Shown piece by piece: positions 9,292-18,588 of a stretch of 64,000 nucleotides of DNA; the stretch's first letter is position 1, and every line of letters begins with the position of its first letter. The position numbers and the translations under genes were made by a program. The notes under the pieces are model-generated. The model was not told the DNA's origin. It made no database searches and was given only the letters and a program-made list of their open reading frames with translations. The DNA is from Myxococcus fulvus (GTDB lineage: Bacteria > Myxococcota > Myxococcia > Myxococcales > Myxococcaceae). The stretch is taken from assembly GCF_900111765.1 (NCBI RefSeq), contig NZ_FOIB01000006.1:434001-498000 (forward strand), written 5' to 3'.

Positions 9292-10710
9292 ATGCGTGTC
9301 AGGAATGGTGGTGCGCTGGTGTGGATGGCTTTGATGGCCTCGGGCTGTGGGGGCCTCGCGGTGGAGCCCCCTGAGGTGACGGCCCAGGCCTGTCCGCCCG
9401 GTGTGGCGTCGAGGACGCGGGTGGTCAATCCACCAGGGGCCTCCGTCAACACCCACCTGGACGGTCTCACCGACGTCCAGGGGACGCTCTTCTTCACCCT
9501 CGGCGCGCCGGGCGGTGGCACGGTGTTGTGGCGCAGTGATGGCACCGAGGCCGGCACGGTGCAGGTGCGGGCCTTCCCCGCGGGCGTCTTCGCCGAGGGC
9601 ACTCCGGCGGCGGTGGGCAACACGCTGTTCTTCCAGCTCGCCGACTCCGCGACGGGAATGGTCCACCTCTGGACCAGTGACGGGACGTCGGCCGGAACCC
9701 GCTTCATCAAGGCCTTCACGCCGGACTTCAACGGCCCCGCGCTGCGCGCCGTGACGGCCATCCATGGTCGACTGGTCTTCTTCCACCTGGGTGCCTCGGG
9801 AGGCCCGGCGCTGTGGAGCTCGGATGGGACGAGCGCGGGGACGGTGCTGCTCTCGAACCTCCCCGGTGTCCTGGGGCTCTATTTCGACCAGACCCTGCGC
9901 GTCGGTGATGCGCTGTTGTTCTTCCGCTCGCAAGGCGGTGCCACGACGCTGTGGCGCACGGACGGCACCCAGGCGGGGACCACGTCCCTCAAGCAACTGG
10001 ACGCGGGCTCCGTGGGCATCCAGCAGGTGGGACGGGCAGGGGACCAGGGGTTGTTCGTGCTCCGCGACGGGCCGAACGACGAGGTCTGGAAGACGAATGG
10101 CACGGCCGCGGGCACGCTGCGATTGGACACGTTCGGTCAGCGCGTCCGCCTGGTGGGCGGGCTGGGCTCGAAGGTGTATGTGGCCCAGTCGGCGCAGCTC
10201 TACAGCCTCTCGCTGAGTGGCGGTGGCAGGACGCTCGTCACCACCTTGCCGCGCGACAATCCGGACCAGCTCCCCCAGGTGCTGCGGACCGCGGCCTCCG
10301 GTGACTCGCTCTACTTCTCCGTCGGCCTCAACGGCTTGAGCCCCGTGCCCGACGACGTGCGGCTCTGGGTGACGAACGGCACGGCGGCGGGGACGCGCGA
10401 GCTCTTCCGCTCGCTGCACCGCGATGACACGTCCTATTCCCCCGTGTTCGCCACGGGCACGGGGGCCGTCCTCTTCACCGGCTCACCGGACGGCACCGCT
10501 AACAGGCCCTGGTTCACGCGAGGCACCACCGCGACGACGGGACTGCTCGCGAACGTCACCGTCCCGGTGGTGCCTGGCCTCGGGCCCGAGCCCTTCGTGC
10601 GCGCGGGCAGCCGCGTGTTCTTCCCCGCCACCGATGACACCGGCCTGGAGCAGCTCTGGTCCGTGCCGGCGTCGTTCTCGTGTCCTCCGGGCGTGGCCGA
10701 GTCCCTGTAA
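9292..10710 (+). CDS. ELWxxDGT-repeat lipoprotein
   Basis: 472 residues. The N-terminus MRVRNGGALVWMALMASGC is a lipoprotein signal with C19 as the probable lipidated cysteine. The rest consists of repeats with the signature L-W-x-x-D/N-G-T-x-A-G-T (LWRSDGTEAGT, LWTSDGTSAGT, LWSSDGTSAGT, LWRTDGTQAGT, VWKTNGTAAGT, LWVTNGTAAGT), the ELWxxDGT family abundant in myxobacteria and predicted to form a beta-propeller. Probably cell-surface or periplasmic; function unknown. GGAGCGGAG precedes the ATG. The next gene converges, with a three-base gap. Confidence 0.88.
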   Translation: MRVRNGGALVWMALMASGCGGLAVEPPEVTAQACPPGVASRTRVVNPPGASVNTHLDGLTDVQGTLFFTLGAPGGGTVLWRSDGTEAGTVQVRAFPAGVFAEGTPAAVGNTLFFQLADSATGMVHLWTSDGTSAGTRFIKAFTPDFNGPALRAVTAIHGRLVFFHLGASGGPALWSSDGTSAGTVLLSNLPGVLGLYFDQTLRVGDALLFFRSQGGATTLWRTDGTQAGTTSLKQLDAGSVGIQQVGRAGDQGLFVLRDGPNDEVWKTNGTAAGTLRLDTFGQRVRLVGGLGSKVYVAQSAQLYSLSLSGGGRTLVTTLPRDNPDQLPQVLRTAASGDSLYFSVGLNGLSPVPDDVRLWVTNGTAAGTRELFRSLHRDDTSYSPVFATGTGAVLFTGSPDGTANRPWFTRGTTATTGLLANVTVPVVPGLGPEPFVRAGSRVFFPATDDTGLEQLWSVPASFSCPPGVAESL

Positions 10711-10713
10711 CCG

Positions 10714-13458
10714 CTATCGGCTCAGCGGGTCATCGGGCCGGGTCCCCCGGTCCAGCTCATCGCGGTCGAAGGCCCCGTCCAGGTCCCGGTCGATGCCGAT
10801 GCGCACCTCCGAGCCCTTGGGCACCACCGTGAACGTCAGCTCGTTGCCGGGCAGCGCCATCGTCTGGAGCTGCGCGGCGGTGACGGTCTCCGCCGCGCGG
10901 TCTGCCTGGAACAAACCTCCTCCCACGTAGGTGGCGCCGCGCGCGATGCCGCCCTGGTTGCCCTTCGCCACCAGGCCCACCTTGCCGCTGTCTGCGAGGG
11001 CCTGGAACGAGGCCAGGGTGCTCGCCTGCGCGGGCGTGGGGCTCGCCGTGGTCAGCGTCACCTGCCGGCCCACCGCGGCGTGCGTGTCCTTGCTGTCCGG
11101 CCCGGGCGGCTCCCCGACCGTCGTCGCGGTGCCCTTGGGCAGGTCCGAGCCCGAGAACGCCAGCATGAACGCCACCATGTCCGCGACCTCCTGGTCGCTC
11201 TGGAGCGTGAACACCGGCTCGGTGATGAAGCGGGCAATCGAGTCCACGCTGCCGTCGTGCGAGAAGCCGAAGCCCGCCAGGTTCGACGTCTGGGTGAACT
11301 CCATGCCCACCTTCTCGTAGAGGTTTCGCAGCTGCGAAATCTTCATCGTCACGTTGGTGAAGCCATCCACGGAGACGAGCCCCGTGTGACGCTCGCCGTT
11401 GGGGCCCGCGTTGACGGGCAGGAACTGGCTCCCGTTCCACCGCACATCCGCGCCCAGGCCCGTGGGCAGGGTGTGGCACGTCGAGCAGGCGAAGACGCCC
11501 GAGTCCAGCAGGCGCGGCGGCCGGTAGATGCGCAGGCCGTTCACCGCGTTCCCGTTGGGCAGCGCCTGTCCGGCGGCGCCGAAGCGCCCCGTGGTGAAGT
11601 GCCCGGGCAAAGGCAGGCTCGTGGGCAGCGAGTTGTCGAGGTTCCGGAAGGGGTTGGGCGGGAAGGTGAGCGTCGCGAGGAAGTCCTCGAACTGCTGCAT
11701 CTCGATGACGGTGAGCTGGGTGTCGTCTCCCTGGAGGCTGGTGAAGGCGCCGTTGAACTCCTCGATGCCCGCGCGGTCTCCGCGCCAGTGCAGGGGCTCC
11801 TTGCCGATGAGGTCCTGGAGCGTCTGCGTCGTCATGGGGCCCTTCATCGCGTGCCACGGCTGGAAGTTCGAGGTGAGCCCGGGGATGCCCATGCCCAGGT
11901 TCTGTCCGGTGACGGCCTTCATCTCGCCGGCGGGGTCTCCCAGGTCCCACGCGAGCCGGTCGAGCCGGCCGTCGATGTGGCACGACGCGCACGACACGTG
12001 CCCCAGGCCCGAGCCCGTGTGCGTGTCATAGAGGTGCCTGCGGCCGACCTTGATGGCGCCGGGGGAGGGGTCGAAGAACGGCACCCGCGCCACCTCGACG
12101 TTCGAGGTGGTGTCCACCAGGGAGATGCTCGCGGCGAACTTGTTGAGCACGTAGAGCCGCGTCCCGGAGAGCACCACGCCCGTGGGTCCCTCGCCCACCG
12201 TCACCTGGGTGATGCGGCCGCCCGCGTCGTCCATGACGGCGACGTTGTTGGAGCCCATGCCGGTGATGTAGACGCGGCTGCCGTCCACGTTCCAGGCGAG
12301 CCCTCGCGGGTCTCCCATCGCGAGCCGCCGCGTCGCCAGCGGCACCGTGCCCGTGGTGTACGTCAGGTGCGGATTGAGGTCGAAGCGGGAGATGACGGAG
12401 GGATTGTTCGGGTCGAACGCGGCGGCGAGCACGCGCAGGAAGCGGCCCTTGAGGTTGGGCTCGAAGCGGACCTCGTTCACCGCGTCCGTGCCCACCACGA
12501 CGACATGGCCGCCGGGGTGGACCGCCAGCGCCATGTTCAGGTTCATCGTCCCGCTGGCGTACGTGACGGCCAGCGTGGACGCGTTGATGATGGCCACGTC
12601 CCGGTCCGGCAGGTCCCAGCCCGGGCGCCGTCCGGACGCGGACGCGTTGCTTCCCGAGACGACGCTCGTCCAGTCGCGGTTGTTGTCGTCCATCCACTGG
12701 CCGCTGGCGTTCTTCTTCACGATGAGCGCCACGGGAGGAGGCGTGGGGGTGCCGCTGCGCCTCGGCGGGTTGAACGCATTTCCGGCGTTGGGGGGCGGGT
12801 TGACGCCGCCGTAGGGGCCGAGCCCGCTGCTCACCACGTTGGGTGGGAAGCCGCCGCCGCCCATCGCATTGCCGCCGCCGAGCACCGTGCTGCGATTGCC
12901 GGACTCGAAGAAGGCGACGTAGACGTGGGTGCCCGCCGCGTTGGTGGCGAGCGCGCGAGGCTCTTCGCCTTGCAGCGCGAGGCGCGTGGGCGTGGCGAGG
13001 GGGTTGGTCGGGTCCAGCACCAGCACGCGGTTCACCTGTGAGCATGAGATGAACGCGCGCTGCGGTGAGCCCGCGAAGATGACGTCCGCGGGCTCGTCAT
13101 CCGTGGGGAGGGTGGCCCTGACGTTGAGCGTGGTGAGGTCCACGATGCTGACGCTGTCGGAGACGTGGTTGACGACCCACGCCTCCGTGTTGCTCCGGGC
13201 GCGCACGGACACGGGGTCCAGGCCCACCGGGATGGAGGCCGTGAGCACCGGCGTGCCGCCCGTCACGGAGAACACCATCAGGCGGTTGTCCGCCGTGTTC
13301 ACCGCGAGCAGGCGCGTGCCGTCCGGCGTCAGCTCCAGCGGGTGGACGTGGGGATGTTCCCAGTTCACGAACGCGCTCGGTGACTGGGCCCGCGCCGCGC
13401 CCGCCACCAGCACCACGCACAGCAACAACGAGAGCCGCACCTCTCGGACACAAGGCAT
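10714..13458 (-). CDS. Secreted beta-propeller / di-haem cytochrome c peroxidase-like protein
   Basis: 914 residues. Signal peptide MPCVREVRLSLLLCVVLVAGAARAQ. Residues ~30-470 carry YncE/SMP-30-like propeller repeats (TADNRLMVFSVTGGTP, SVSIVDLTTLNV, GSNNVAVMDD, ASISLVDTTSNVEVARVP). The C-terminal part has two haem-c sites, CASCH (about residue 489) and CSTCH (about 657), with WHAMKGPMTTQTLQDL and LPNGNAVNGLRIYRPP, typical of the MauG/di-haem peroxidase family. The C-terminus has a VRIGIDRDLDGAFDRDEL acidic segment resembling a calcium-binding loop. It is probably a periplasmic or surface redox enzyme; substrate unknown. GGGAGG precedes the ATG. Confidence 0.85.
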   Translation of the reverse strand: MPCVREVRLSLLLCVVLVAGAARAQSPSAFVNWEHPHVHPLELTPDGTRLLAVNTADNRLMVFSVTGGTPVLTASIPVGLDPVSVRARSNTEAWVVNHVSDSVSIVDLTTLNVRATLPTDDEPADVIFAGSPQRAFISCSQVNRVLVLDPTNPLATPTRLALQGEEPRALATNAAGTHVYVAFFESGNRSTVLGGGNAMGGGGFPPNVVSSGLGPYGGVNPPPNAGNAFNPPRRSGTPTPPPVALIVKKNASGQWMDDNNRDWTSVVSGSNASASGRRPGWDLPDRDVAIINASTLAVTYASGTMNLNMALAVHPGGHVVVVGTDAVNEVRFEPNLKGRFLRVLAAAFDPNNPSVISRFDLNPHLTYTTGTVPLATRRLAMGDPRGLAWNVDGSRVYITGMGSNNVAVMDDAGGRITQVTVGEGPTGVVLSGTRLYVLNKFAASISLVDTTSNVEVARVPFFDPSPGAIKVGRRHLYDTHTGSGLGHVSCASCHIDGRLDRLAWDLGDPAGEMKAVTGQNLGMGIPGLTSNFQPWHAMKGPMTTQTLQDLIGKEPLHWRGDRAGIEEFNGAFTSLQGDDTQLTVIEMQQFEDFLATLTFPPNPFRNLDNSLPTSLPLPGHFTTGRFGAAGQALPNGNAVNGLRIYRPPRLLDSGVFACSTCHTLPTGLGADVRWNGSQFLPVNAGPNGERHTGLVSVDGFTNVTMKISQLRNLYEKVGMEFTQTSNLAGFGFSHDGSVDSIARFITEPVFTLQSDQEVADMVAFMLAFSGSDLPKGTATTVGEPPGPDSKDTHAAVGRQVTLTTASPTPAQASTLASFQALADSGKVGLVAKGNQGGIARGATYVGGGLFQADRAAETVTAAQLQTMALPGNELTFTVVPKGSEVRIGIDRDLDGAFDRDELDRGTRPDDPLSR

Positions 13459-13623
13459 GGAGCCTCCCGCGCGACACCCTCGTTCGCGCGTGGGTGGAGA
13501 ATTCAGCGATGGCTGCTAGATCTGACTATCCAGAATTGGATGAGTCTTTAGCATGAACCGCTGACGCGCGCTGCGGGGAGGGTGTTCCGCGCGCCACCCG
13601 GGTGGGGCAGGTGGCGCCGCGGC

Positions 13624-15366
13624 TCAGGTGGGCTGCGGTGCCCCCGAGGTGCTGGTCACCTTCGCGGGCGCCTGCTGGGTGCTCTCCTGTTTGATGTGCT
13701 CCAGCACGTCCTCCATCGTCGCCATCATCGAGTGCGGACTGGTGTCCGACCACGTCCCGTCCGTCTCCATCATCTTGGCGACGCCGTTGCGCGCGCCCGC
13801 CACCAGCACCCGTCCCCGGCGGACGGCCAGCGCATCGGACAGCTCGCGCAGGGTGCGCAGGCCCGCGGTGTCCATGAACTTCACCTCGGAGAGGTCCAGC
13901 ACCAGGAAGTCCGGCCAGGGCGGGGCCTGCAGCGCCGCGCTCACGTTGGCGCAGGAGCGGACATCCAGGTCGCCGCGCACGCGCAGCAACTGCACCGGAG
14001 GCCGCGCGTAGACGTCCTGCCCCTCGGAGCCGAGCGGGCGGAAGAGCGGGCGCCCATCGGGGCGCAGCAGCAGGCTGCGCACGTGGGCCTTGGGCCGCGA
14101 GAAGAAGCCCCACGCCAGCGACAGCAGCACCCCCGCGACCAGGCCCGGCAGGAAGCCCACCGTGGCGATGAGCAGCGCGGTCGCGACGGACACCGCCGCC
14201 TTGCCCGCGTTCTGCGCCATCAGCGCGCGCAGCCCGCGCAAATCCAACAGCCGCGTGCCCACGACGACCAGGATGGCGGCGAGCGCGGCCATCGGAATCA
14301 GCGCGACGAGCGAGCCGGCCAGGATGCAGGCGCCCAGCAGCATCACCGCGTGCAGCACGGAGGCGGCGCGCGTGCGGCCCCCCGCCTGGACGGACACGGA
14401 CGAGCGCACGATGGCGCCCATCACCGGCATGCCGCCGAACATCGCCGACGTCGCGTTGGCGAAGCCCTGGGCCACCAGCTCCTGGTCTCCATCCGTCCGG
14501 TGGTTCTCCAGCCCGGGCAGCTGGTCCAGCGCCCGCGCGGACAGGAGCGAGCCCAACGACGCCAGCACCGTCAGCGCCAGGATGTCCGGCAGGAGCGCCT
14601 GGAAGCTCAGCCCCTCGAAGGAGGGCATCACCGGCATGGGCAGCCCCGTGGGCAGCGCGCCGACGCGCGCCAGGCCCTCGGAGAGCACGCCCAGGCCCGA
14701 CGCCGCGGTGGCGACCACCAGCCCCACCAGCACCGCGGGGATGGAGCGGTGGAGCTTGGGGATGAGGAGCATGCAGGCCACCACCAGCACGCCCACCACG
14801 ACGGAGGCGCCGTGCACGGACCAGGTGGCCCAGCTGGAGGGGAGCACCAGCGCGCGCGCGGAGGACGCGCCCTCCGTCACCGCGCCGAGCAGCCGGGGAA
14901 TCTGACCGTCGAGCAGCAACAACCCGATGCCCGCGGTGAAGCCACGGGTGACTTCGGAGGGCATGAACTGCGCGAGCCTGCCCGCGCGGGCCAGGCCGAG
15001 CACCACCTGGAGCGCGCCGCACGCGAGCGTGGCCACGATGACGCCAGCCACGCCGTGCTTCATGGAGATGAGCAGCACGGTGGGCACGAGCGCGGCCTCG
15101 GGGCCCGTCACCTGGAGCCGACCTCCGCCGAGCATCGCCGCGACGACGCCGGCGACGGCGCCGCTGATGAGGCCCACCTCGGGAGGCAGCCCCGAGGCCA
15201 CCGCCAGCGCCAGATTCAAAGGAAGCGCGACACACGCCACTGTCAGTGCGGCGCTCGCGTCACCCGGGAGCGTCCGGCGTGACACCATCTGCTTCCAGTC
15301 CGTCCACAGCCGCTTCGGACCTGCGGTCCATCCACGGGGCGTCTTGAGCGTAGGAGTCTCGACCAT
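13624..15366 (-). CDS. SulP-family anion transporter with STAS domain
   Basis: 580 residues. About 10-14 hydrophobic segments between residues ~35 and 430 (LPLNLALAVASGLPPEVGLISGAVAGVVAAMLGG, VTGPEAALVPTVLLIS, GFTAGIGLLLLDGQIPRLLG) match the SulP/SLC26 fold; a cytoplasmic STAS domain follows (FLVLDLSEVKFMDTAGLRTLRELS, about 485-560). SulP proteins move sulfate, bicarbonate or other anions; the substrate cannot be read from sequence. Divergent from a histidine kinase/NtrC-type regulator pair, with palindromes between them, so probable regulation by that pair. A sigma-54-like GGCACG (-24) with a weak -12 (TG at 15384-15385) lies at 15396-15383, close to the start. Confidence 0.92.
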   Translation of the reverse strand: MVETPTLKTPRGWTAGPKRLWTDWKQMVSRRTLPGDASAALTVACVALPLNLALAVASGLPPEVGLISGAVAGVVAAMLGGGRLQVTGPEAALVPTVLLISMKHGVAGVIVATLACGALQVVLGLARAGRLAQFMPSEVTRGFTAGIGLLLLDGQIPRLLGAVTEGASSARALVLPSSWATWSVHGASVVVGVLVVACMLLIPKLHRSIPAVLVGLVVATAASGLGVLSEGLARVGALPTGLPMPVMPSFEGLSFQALLPDILALTVLASLGSLLSARALDQLPGLENHRTDGDQELVAQGFANATSAMFGGMPVMGAIVRSSVSVQAGGRTRAASVLHAVMLLGACILAGSLVALIPMAALAAILVVVGTRLLDLRGLRALMAQNAGKAAVSVATALLIATVGFLPGLVAGVLLSLAWGFFSRPKAHVRSLLLRPDGRPLFRPLGSEGQDVYARPPVQLLRVRGDLDVRSCANVSAALQAPPWPDFLVLDLSEVKFMDTAGLRTLRELSDALAVRRGRVLVAGARNGVAKMMETDGTWSDTSPHSMMATMEDVLEHIKQESTQQAPAKVTSTSGAPQPT

Positions 15367-15428
15367 GATGCCCGGGCCATCTACATGGACCGTGCCGACG
15401 GCCTCCCCACTCTGAATGGTGATTCACC

Positions 15429-15492
15429 TGTCGGTCGCGGCAGACGCTTCGTCGTCACCTGTCGGCCGACACCTGTCTGTCGGAACCGACAG
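15429..15492. promoter_or_regulatory. Cluster of TGTCGG palindromes between sulP and the two-component genes
   Basis: Three copies of the half-site TGTCGG: a single site with degenerate partner at 15429-15434, a perfect 12-base palindrome TGTCGGCCGACA at 15460-15471, and an inverted repeat CTGTCGG-AA-CCGACAG at 15477-15492. The first two sit in a direct repeat CACCTGTCGG spaced 31 bases (three helical turns). They lie 63-126 bases from the sulP start and 108-171 from the kinase start, as expected for operators of a divergent regulator. The binding protein is inferred, not shown. Confidence 0.6.
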
Positions 15493-15599
15493 GAAGATTC
15501 ACGAGGGAACATCCGCTCGAAAATGCTGCGCGACGCTCGCCAGCTCGGTAGTGAGACTTCCGGAACAAGCGCGCCCTCACATGCGTATGAATCGGCCTC

Positions 15600-17108
15600 A
15601 TGCGACTCGCTCACCGACTGCTCATCTCCCACGCACTCATGACCGCGGCGCTCCTGGGCGCGGCTGCCTTCTCGGGGGTGGCCATCGTCCGGATGACGTC
15701 CTTGCTCACGGAGGTCCGTGAGGAGCAGCTCGGCGGAGTCATCAAGGAGGAGGCCGTCCATCAGGCCGCCTGGGCCGTGGAGGTGGCCGCCCGGCAGGGC
15801 CTGTTTGCTTGTGAGCACAGTCCTCATGAGGTGCCCGCCGCCGCGGCGACGCTCGGGCAACGGCTCACCCACCTGGACGCCCTCCTGAAACGTCACGGCG
15901 CCGCCACGCAGCCGTTGCTCCTGCGCGCGGCCGAGGGCTTCAAGATGTACGCGGCCCACATCCTCCAGGGCGACACGTGCGAGCGGCTGCAGAACGCGGC
16001 GCTGCGCAACCAGCGGCTGCACCTGGCGGAGCAGCTCACCGATGCGTGGATCAACACCACGCTCGCGCTGCACTCGGCCATCCGTCAGCGTGAGATGCGG
16101 GCGCACGACATCGGCTCGTCGGCGATTGCCGTGGGGCTGCTCTTGGGCGCGCTGGCGGTGGTGGCCGCGTGGGCGGTGGCGCGGTGGGTGGCACAAGGGG
16201 TGACGCGCCCCCTGGGGCAGCTGTCCGCGCTGGCGCACCGGGTGGGTGACGGCAACTTCGCGCCGCTGCCCGCGGTCTCCGGGCCCAGCGAGATTCGCGC
16301 GCTGTGGGCGGACCTGGACCGCATGCGGGGCAGGCTGTCGGAGCTCGACCAGCTCAAGGATGCCTTCGTGGCCTCCGCGTCCCATGACTTGCGCACGCCG
16401 CTGGCGCGCCTGCGCACGGCCATTGGTCTGTTGGCGGACGGCACCGCGGGGCCCTTGACGGCGCAGCAGCAGCGCGTGGTGGCGCTGGCGCAGGTGGCGT
16501 GCGAGCGCGAAATCCGGCTGGTCACCGCGCTGTTGGATTTGACGCGGGTCCAGGCGGGCAAGGCCGTGCGGCGCGACGAGGGGTGTCGGTTGGATGACGT
16601 CATCGCGCGCGCCGTCGAGGAGGTCTCCGAGCTGGCGGAGGAACGCGGTACGAAGCTGGTGCTCCAGGCGGAGGGGACGACGCCTCCGGCCTCGTTGGAC
16701 GCCGCGCTGGTGGAGCGCTCGCTGGTGAGCCTGATGACGAATGGTGTGCGCGTCTCCGCGCCCGGACAGACGGTCTACGTCACCCGCACGCTCCTGCCCC
16801 GCGGGCCGGACGGACAGCCCGGGACGTGGGCGCGTGTCGAGGTGCGGGATGAAGGACCCGGCGTGCCCGAGGACGTGCGTCCGCGGGTCTTCGAGCCCTT
16901 CTTCACCCGCGCGGTGGGCGCCGCCTCCGCGGATGGATTGGGGCTGGGGTTGCCCCTGGCGCAGCGGATGATGCGGGCCCTGGGCGGGGATGTGCTGGTG
17001 CTGGAGAACGCGAACCCCGGCGCGCGGTTCGTGCTGGTGTTCCCGCTGGGGTTGGGGGCGCCCCTCCCGGCGGCGACGGAAACGACGTCCAAGAGGTACG
17101 AGGCATGA
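15600..17108 (+). CDS. Membrane sensor histidine kinase with HAMP domain
   Basis: 502 residues. An N-terminal membrane segment (LLISHALMTAALLGAAAFSGVAIV), a periplasmic helical sensor of about 145 residues with two cysteines, a second membrane segment (SSAIAVGLLLGALAVVAAWAVARWVAQG), HAMP (VTRPLGQLSALAHRVGDGNF), then the H-box ASASHDLRTPLARLRTAIG and an ATPase domain (DEGPGVPED, GLGLGLPLAQRMMRALGG). It phosphorylates the regulator whose ATG overlaps its 3' end by four bases. The N-box is degenerate (LMTNGVRVS), which is unusual but compatible with activity. The signal is unknown; linkage to SulP suggests an anion or envelope cue. Confidence 0.92.
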   Translation: MRLAHRLLISHALMTAALLGAAAFSGVAIVRMTSLLTEVREEQLGGVIKEEAVHQAAWAVEVAARQGLFACEHSPHEVPAAAATLGQRLTHLDALLKRHGAATQPLLLRAAEGFKMYAAHILQGDTCERLQNAALRNQRLHLAEQLTDAWINTTLALHSAIRQREMRAHDIGSSAIAVGLLLGALAVVAAWAVARWVAQGVTRPLGQLSALAHRVGDGNFAPLPAVSGPSEIRALWADLDRMRGRLSELDQLKDAFVASASHDLRTPLARLRTAIGLLADGTAGPLTAQQQRVVALAQVACEREIRLVTALLDLTRVQAGKAVRRDEGCRLDDVIARAVEEVSELAEERGTKLVLQAEGTTPPASLDAALVERSLVSLMTNGVRVSAPGQTVYVTRTLLPRGPDGQPGTWARVEVRDEGPGVPEDVRPRVFEPFFTRAVGAASADGLGLGLPLAQRMMRALGGDVLVLENANPGARFVLVFPLGLGAPLPAATETTSKRYEA

Positions 17109-18526
17109 AGCGCCCCCGCGGTGGACATGTGTTGGTGGTGGATGACGACGCGGAGCTGTGCGAGCTCATCTCGTTGAGGCTGGAAGCGCGCGGGATGAAG
17201 GTGACCACCGCGCTCACGGCGGCCCGGGGACTGGAGCTGCTCGAGCAGGAGGAGGTGGACTCCGTCGTGCTCGACCTCCGGCTGGAGGGCGTGGACGGGC
17301 TGGAGGTGCTCGCGCAGATGCGGGCGCGCTCACCGGACCTGCCGGTGGTCATCCTCACCGCGCACGGCACCATCGAGACGGCCGTCGAGGCGATGCAGCG
17401 GGGGGCGTACGGCTTCCTCACCAAGCCCTTCCAGGACCATGAGCTGGTCCAGAAGCTGGTGCACGCGACGGAGCGCAATGAGCTGCGGCGGGAGCTGGCG
17501 GACCTGCGTCGCATCGTCGCGGGCACCACGCCCGAGCGGTTGCTGGGCACGAGCCCCGCCATCGCCGAGGTGAGGGATCGCATCGCGCGGGTGGCGCCGT
17601 CCGAGGCCACCGTGCTCATCCTGGGGGAGTCCGGCACGGGCAAGGAGCTGGCGGCGCGGCAGGTCCATGCGTTGTCGCGGCGGGCGAGCGGGCCTTTCGT
17701 CGCGGTCAACTGTGGAGCGCTGCCGCCGGAGCTCTTGGAGAGCGAGCTGTTCGGCCACGTGAAGGGCGCCTTCACCGGCGCCACGCAGACGCGCGAGGGG
17801 TTGTTCGGCGCGGCGCGCGGCGGGACGTTGTTCCTCGACGAGATTGGCGAGGCGGCGCTCCGGGTGCAGGTGAAGCTGTTGCGTGTGCTCCAGGAGCGGC
17901 GCTTCGCGCGGGTGGGCAGCACGGTGGAGGAGGAGGCCGACGTGCGCGTGGTGGCGGCCACCAACCGAGACCTGCGCGAGGAGGTCGAGGCGAAGCGCTT
18001 CCGCGAGGACCTCTACTACCGGCTCGCGGTGCTCCCCATCGTGATGCCTCCCTTGCGCGAGCGGCTGGAGGACATCCCGATTCTCGCCACGCGGCACCTG
18101 GAGCAGGCCGCCGCGCGCAACGGGCTGCGGCTGCCTCGGCTGGCGCCGGAGGTGATGGACCTGCTGCGCTCGCACTCGTGGCCGGGCAACGTGCGCGAGC
18201 TGGTGAACGCCATGGAGGCGCTGGTGCTGCTGGCGCCCGAGGACGACATCCGCTTCGAGCACGTGGCGCGCATGTTCGACCCGCCGACGTCCTCACGCGC
18301 GCCGGCGGACTCCGCGCGCGAGGAGGAGCAGGACTGGCTGAGCGCGGAAGGGGAGCTGCCCACGCTGCGCGAGGCGAGAGACCGCTTCGAGCGGCGCTAC
18401 CTGTCCGAGGTGCTCCGCCGCTCCAAGGGCAACGTGGCCGCGGCCGCGCGCACCGCGAGCCGCAACCGGACGGACTTCTACGAGCTGTTGCGCAGGCATG
18501 GGTTGTCGCCCGCGGAGTTCAAGTAG
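17105..18526 (+). CDS. NtrC-family sigma-54-dependent response regulator
   Basis: 473 residues, ATGA overlap with the kinase. Receiver domain 1-125 with phospho-acceptor in VVLDLRLEG and a conserved lysine in FLTKPF. AAA+ domain about 145-375: Walker A GESGTGKE, canonical sigma-54 contact GAFTGA, Walker B GGTLFLDEIGE, SWPGNVREL. A C-terminal Fis-type helix-turn-helix (GNVAAAARTASRNRTDFYELL) binds DNA. It should activate a sigma-54 promoter, with the TGTCGG palindromes at 15429-15492 as the obvious candidate sites. All key catalytic residues are present. Confidence 0.95.
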   Translation: MKRPRGGHVLVVDDDAELCELISLRLEARGMKVTTALTAARGLELLEQEEVDSVVLDLRLEGVDGLEVLAQMRARSPDLPVVILTAHGTIETAVEAMQRGAYGFLTKPFQDHELVQKLVHATERNELRRELADLRRIVAGTTPERLLGTSPAIAEVRDRIARVAPSEATVLILGESGTGKELAARQVHALSRRASGPFVAVNCGALPPELLESELFGHVKGAFTGATQTREGLFGAARGGTLFLDEIGEAALRVQVKLLRVLQERRFARVGSTVEEEADVRVVAATNRDLREEVEAKRFREDLYYRLAVLPIVMPPLRERLEDIPILATRHLEQAAARNGLRLPRLAPEVMDLLRSHSWPGNVRELVNAMEALVLLAPEDDIRFEHVARMFDPPTSSRAPADSAREEEQDWLSAEGELPTLREARDRFERRYLSEVLRRSKGNVAAAARTASRNRTDFYELLRRHGLSPAEFK

Positions 18527-18551
18527 CGCCTGGGGCGGAGGGACGTCGGAC

Positions 18552-18580
18552 TTGATTGGTTTTTGCAATCGAGTTACGTA
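18552..18580 (+). promoter_or_regulatory. Candidate promoter/operator of the zinc-linked genes
   Basis: TTGATT, 17-base spacer, TACGTA (18575-18580), nine bases before the ATG at 18589, in an AT-rich patch unlike the flanking DNA. The spacer contains TTTTTGCAATCGA (18560-18572), related to two TTTCAATG repeats before rpmG. With COG0523, DUF1826 and a cysteine-free L33 downstream, Zur is the likely regulator; the site does not match the gamma-proteobacterial Zur consensus closely. Confidence 0.35.
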
Positions 18581-18588
18581 AGCGTCCG

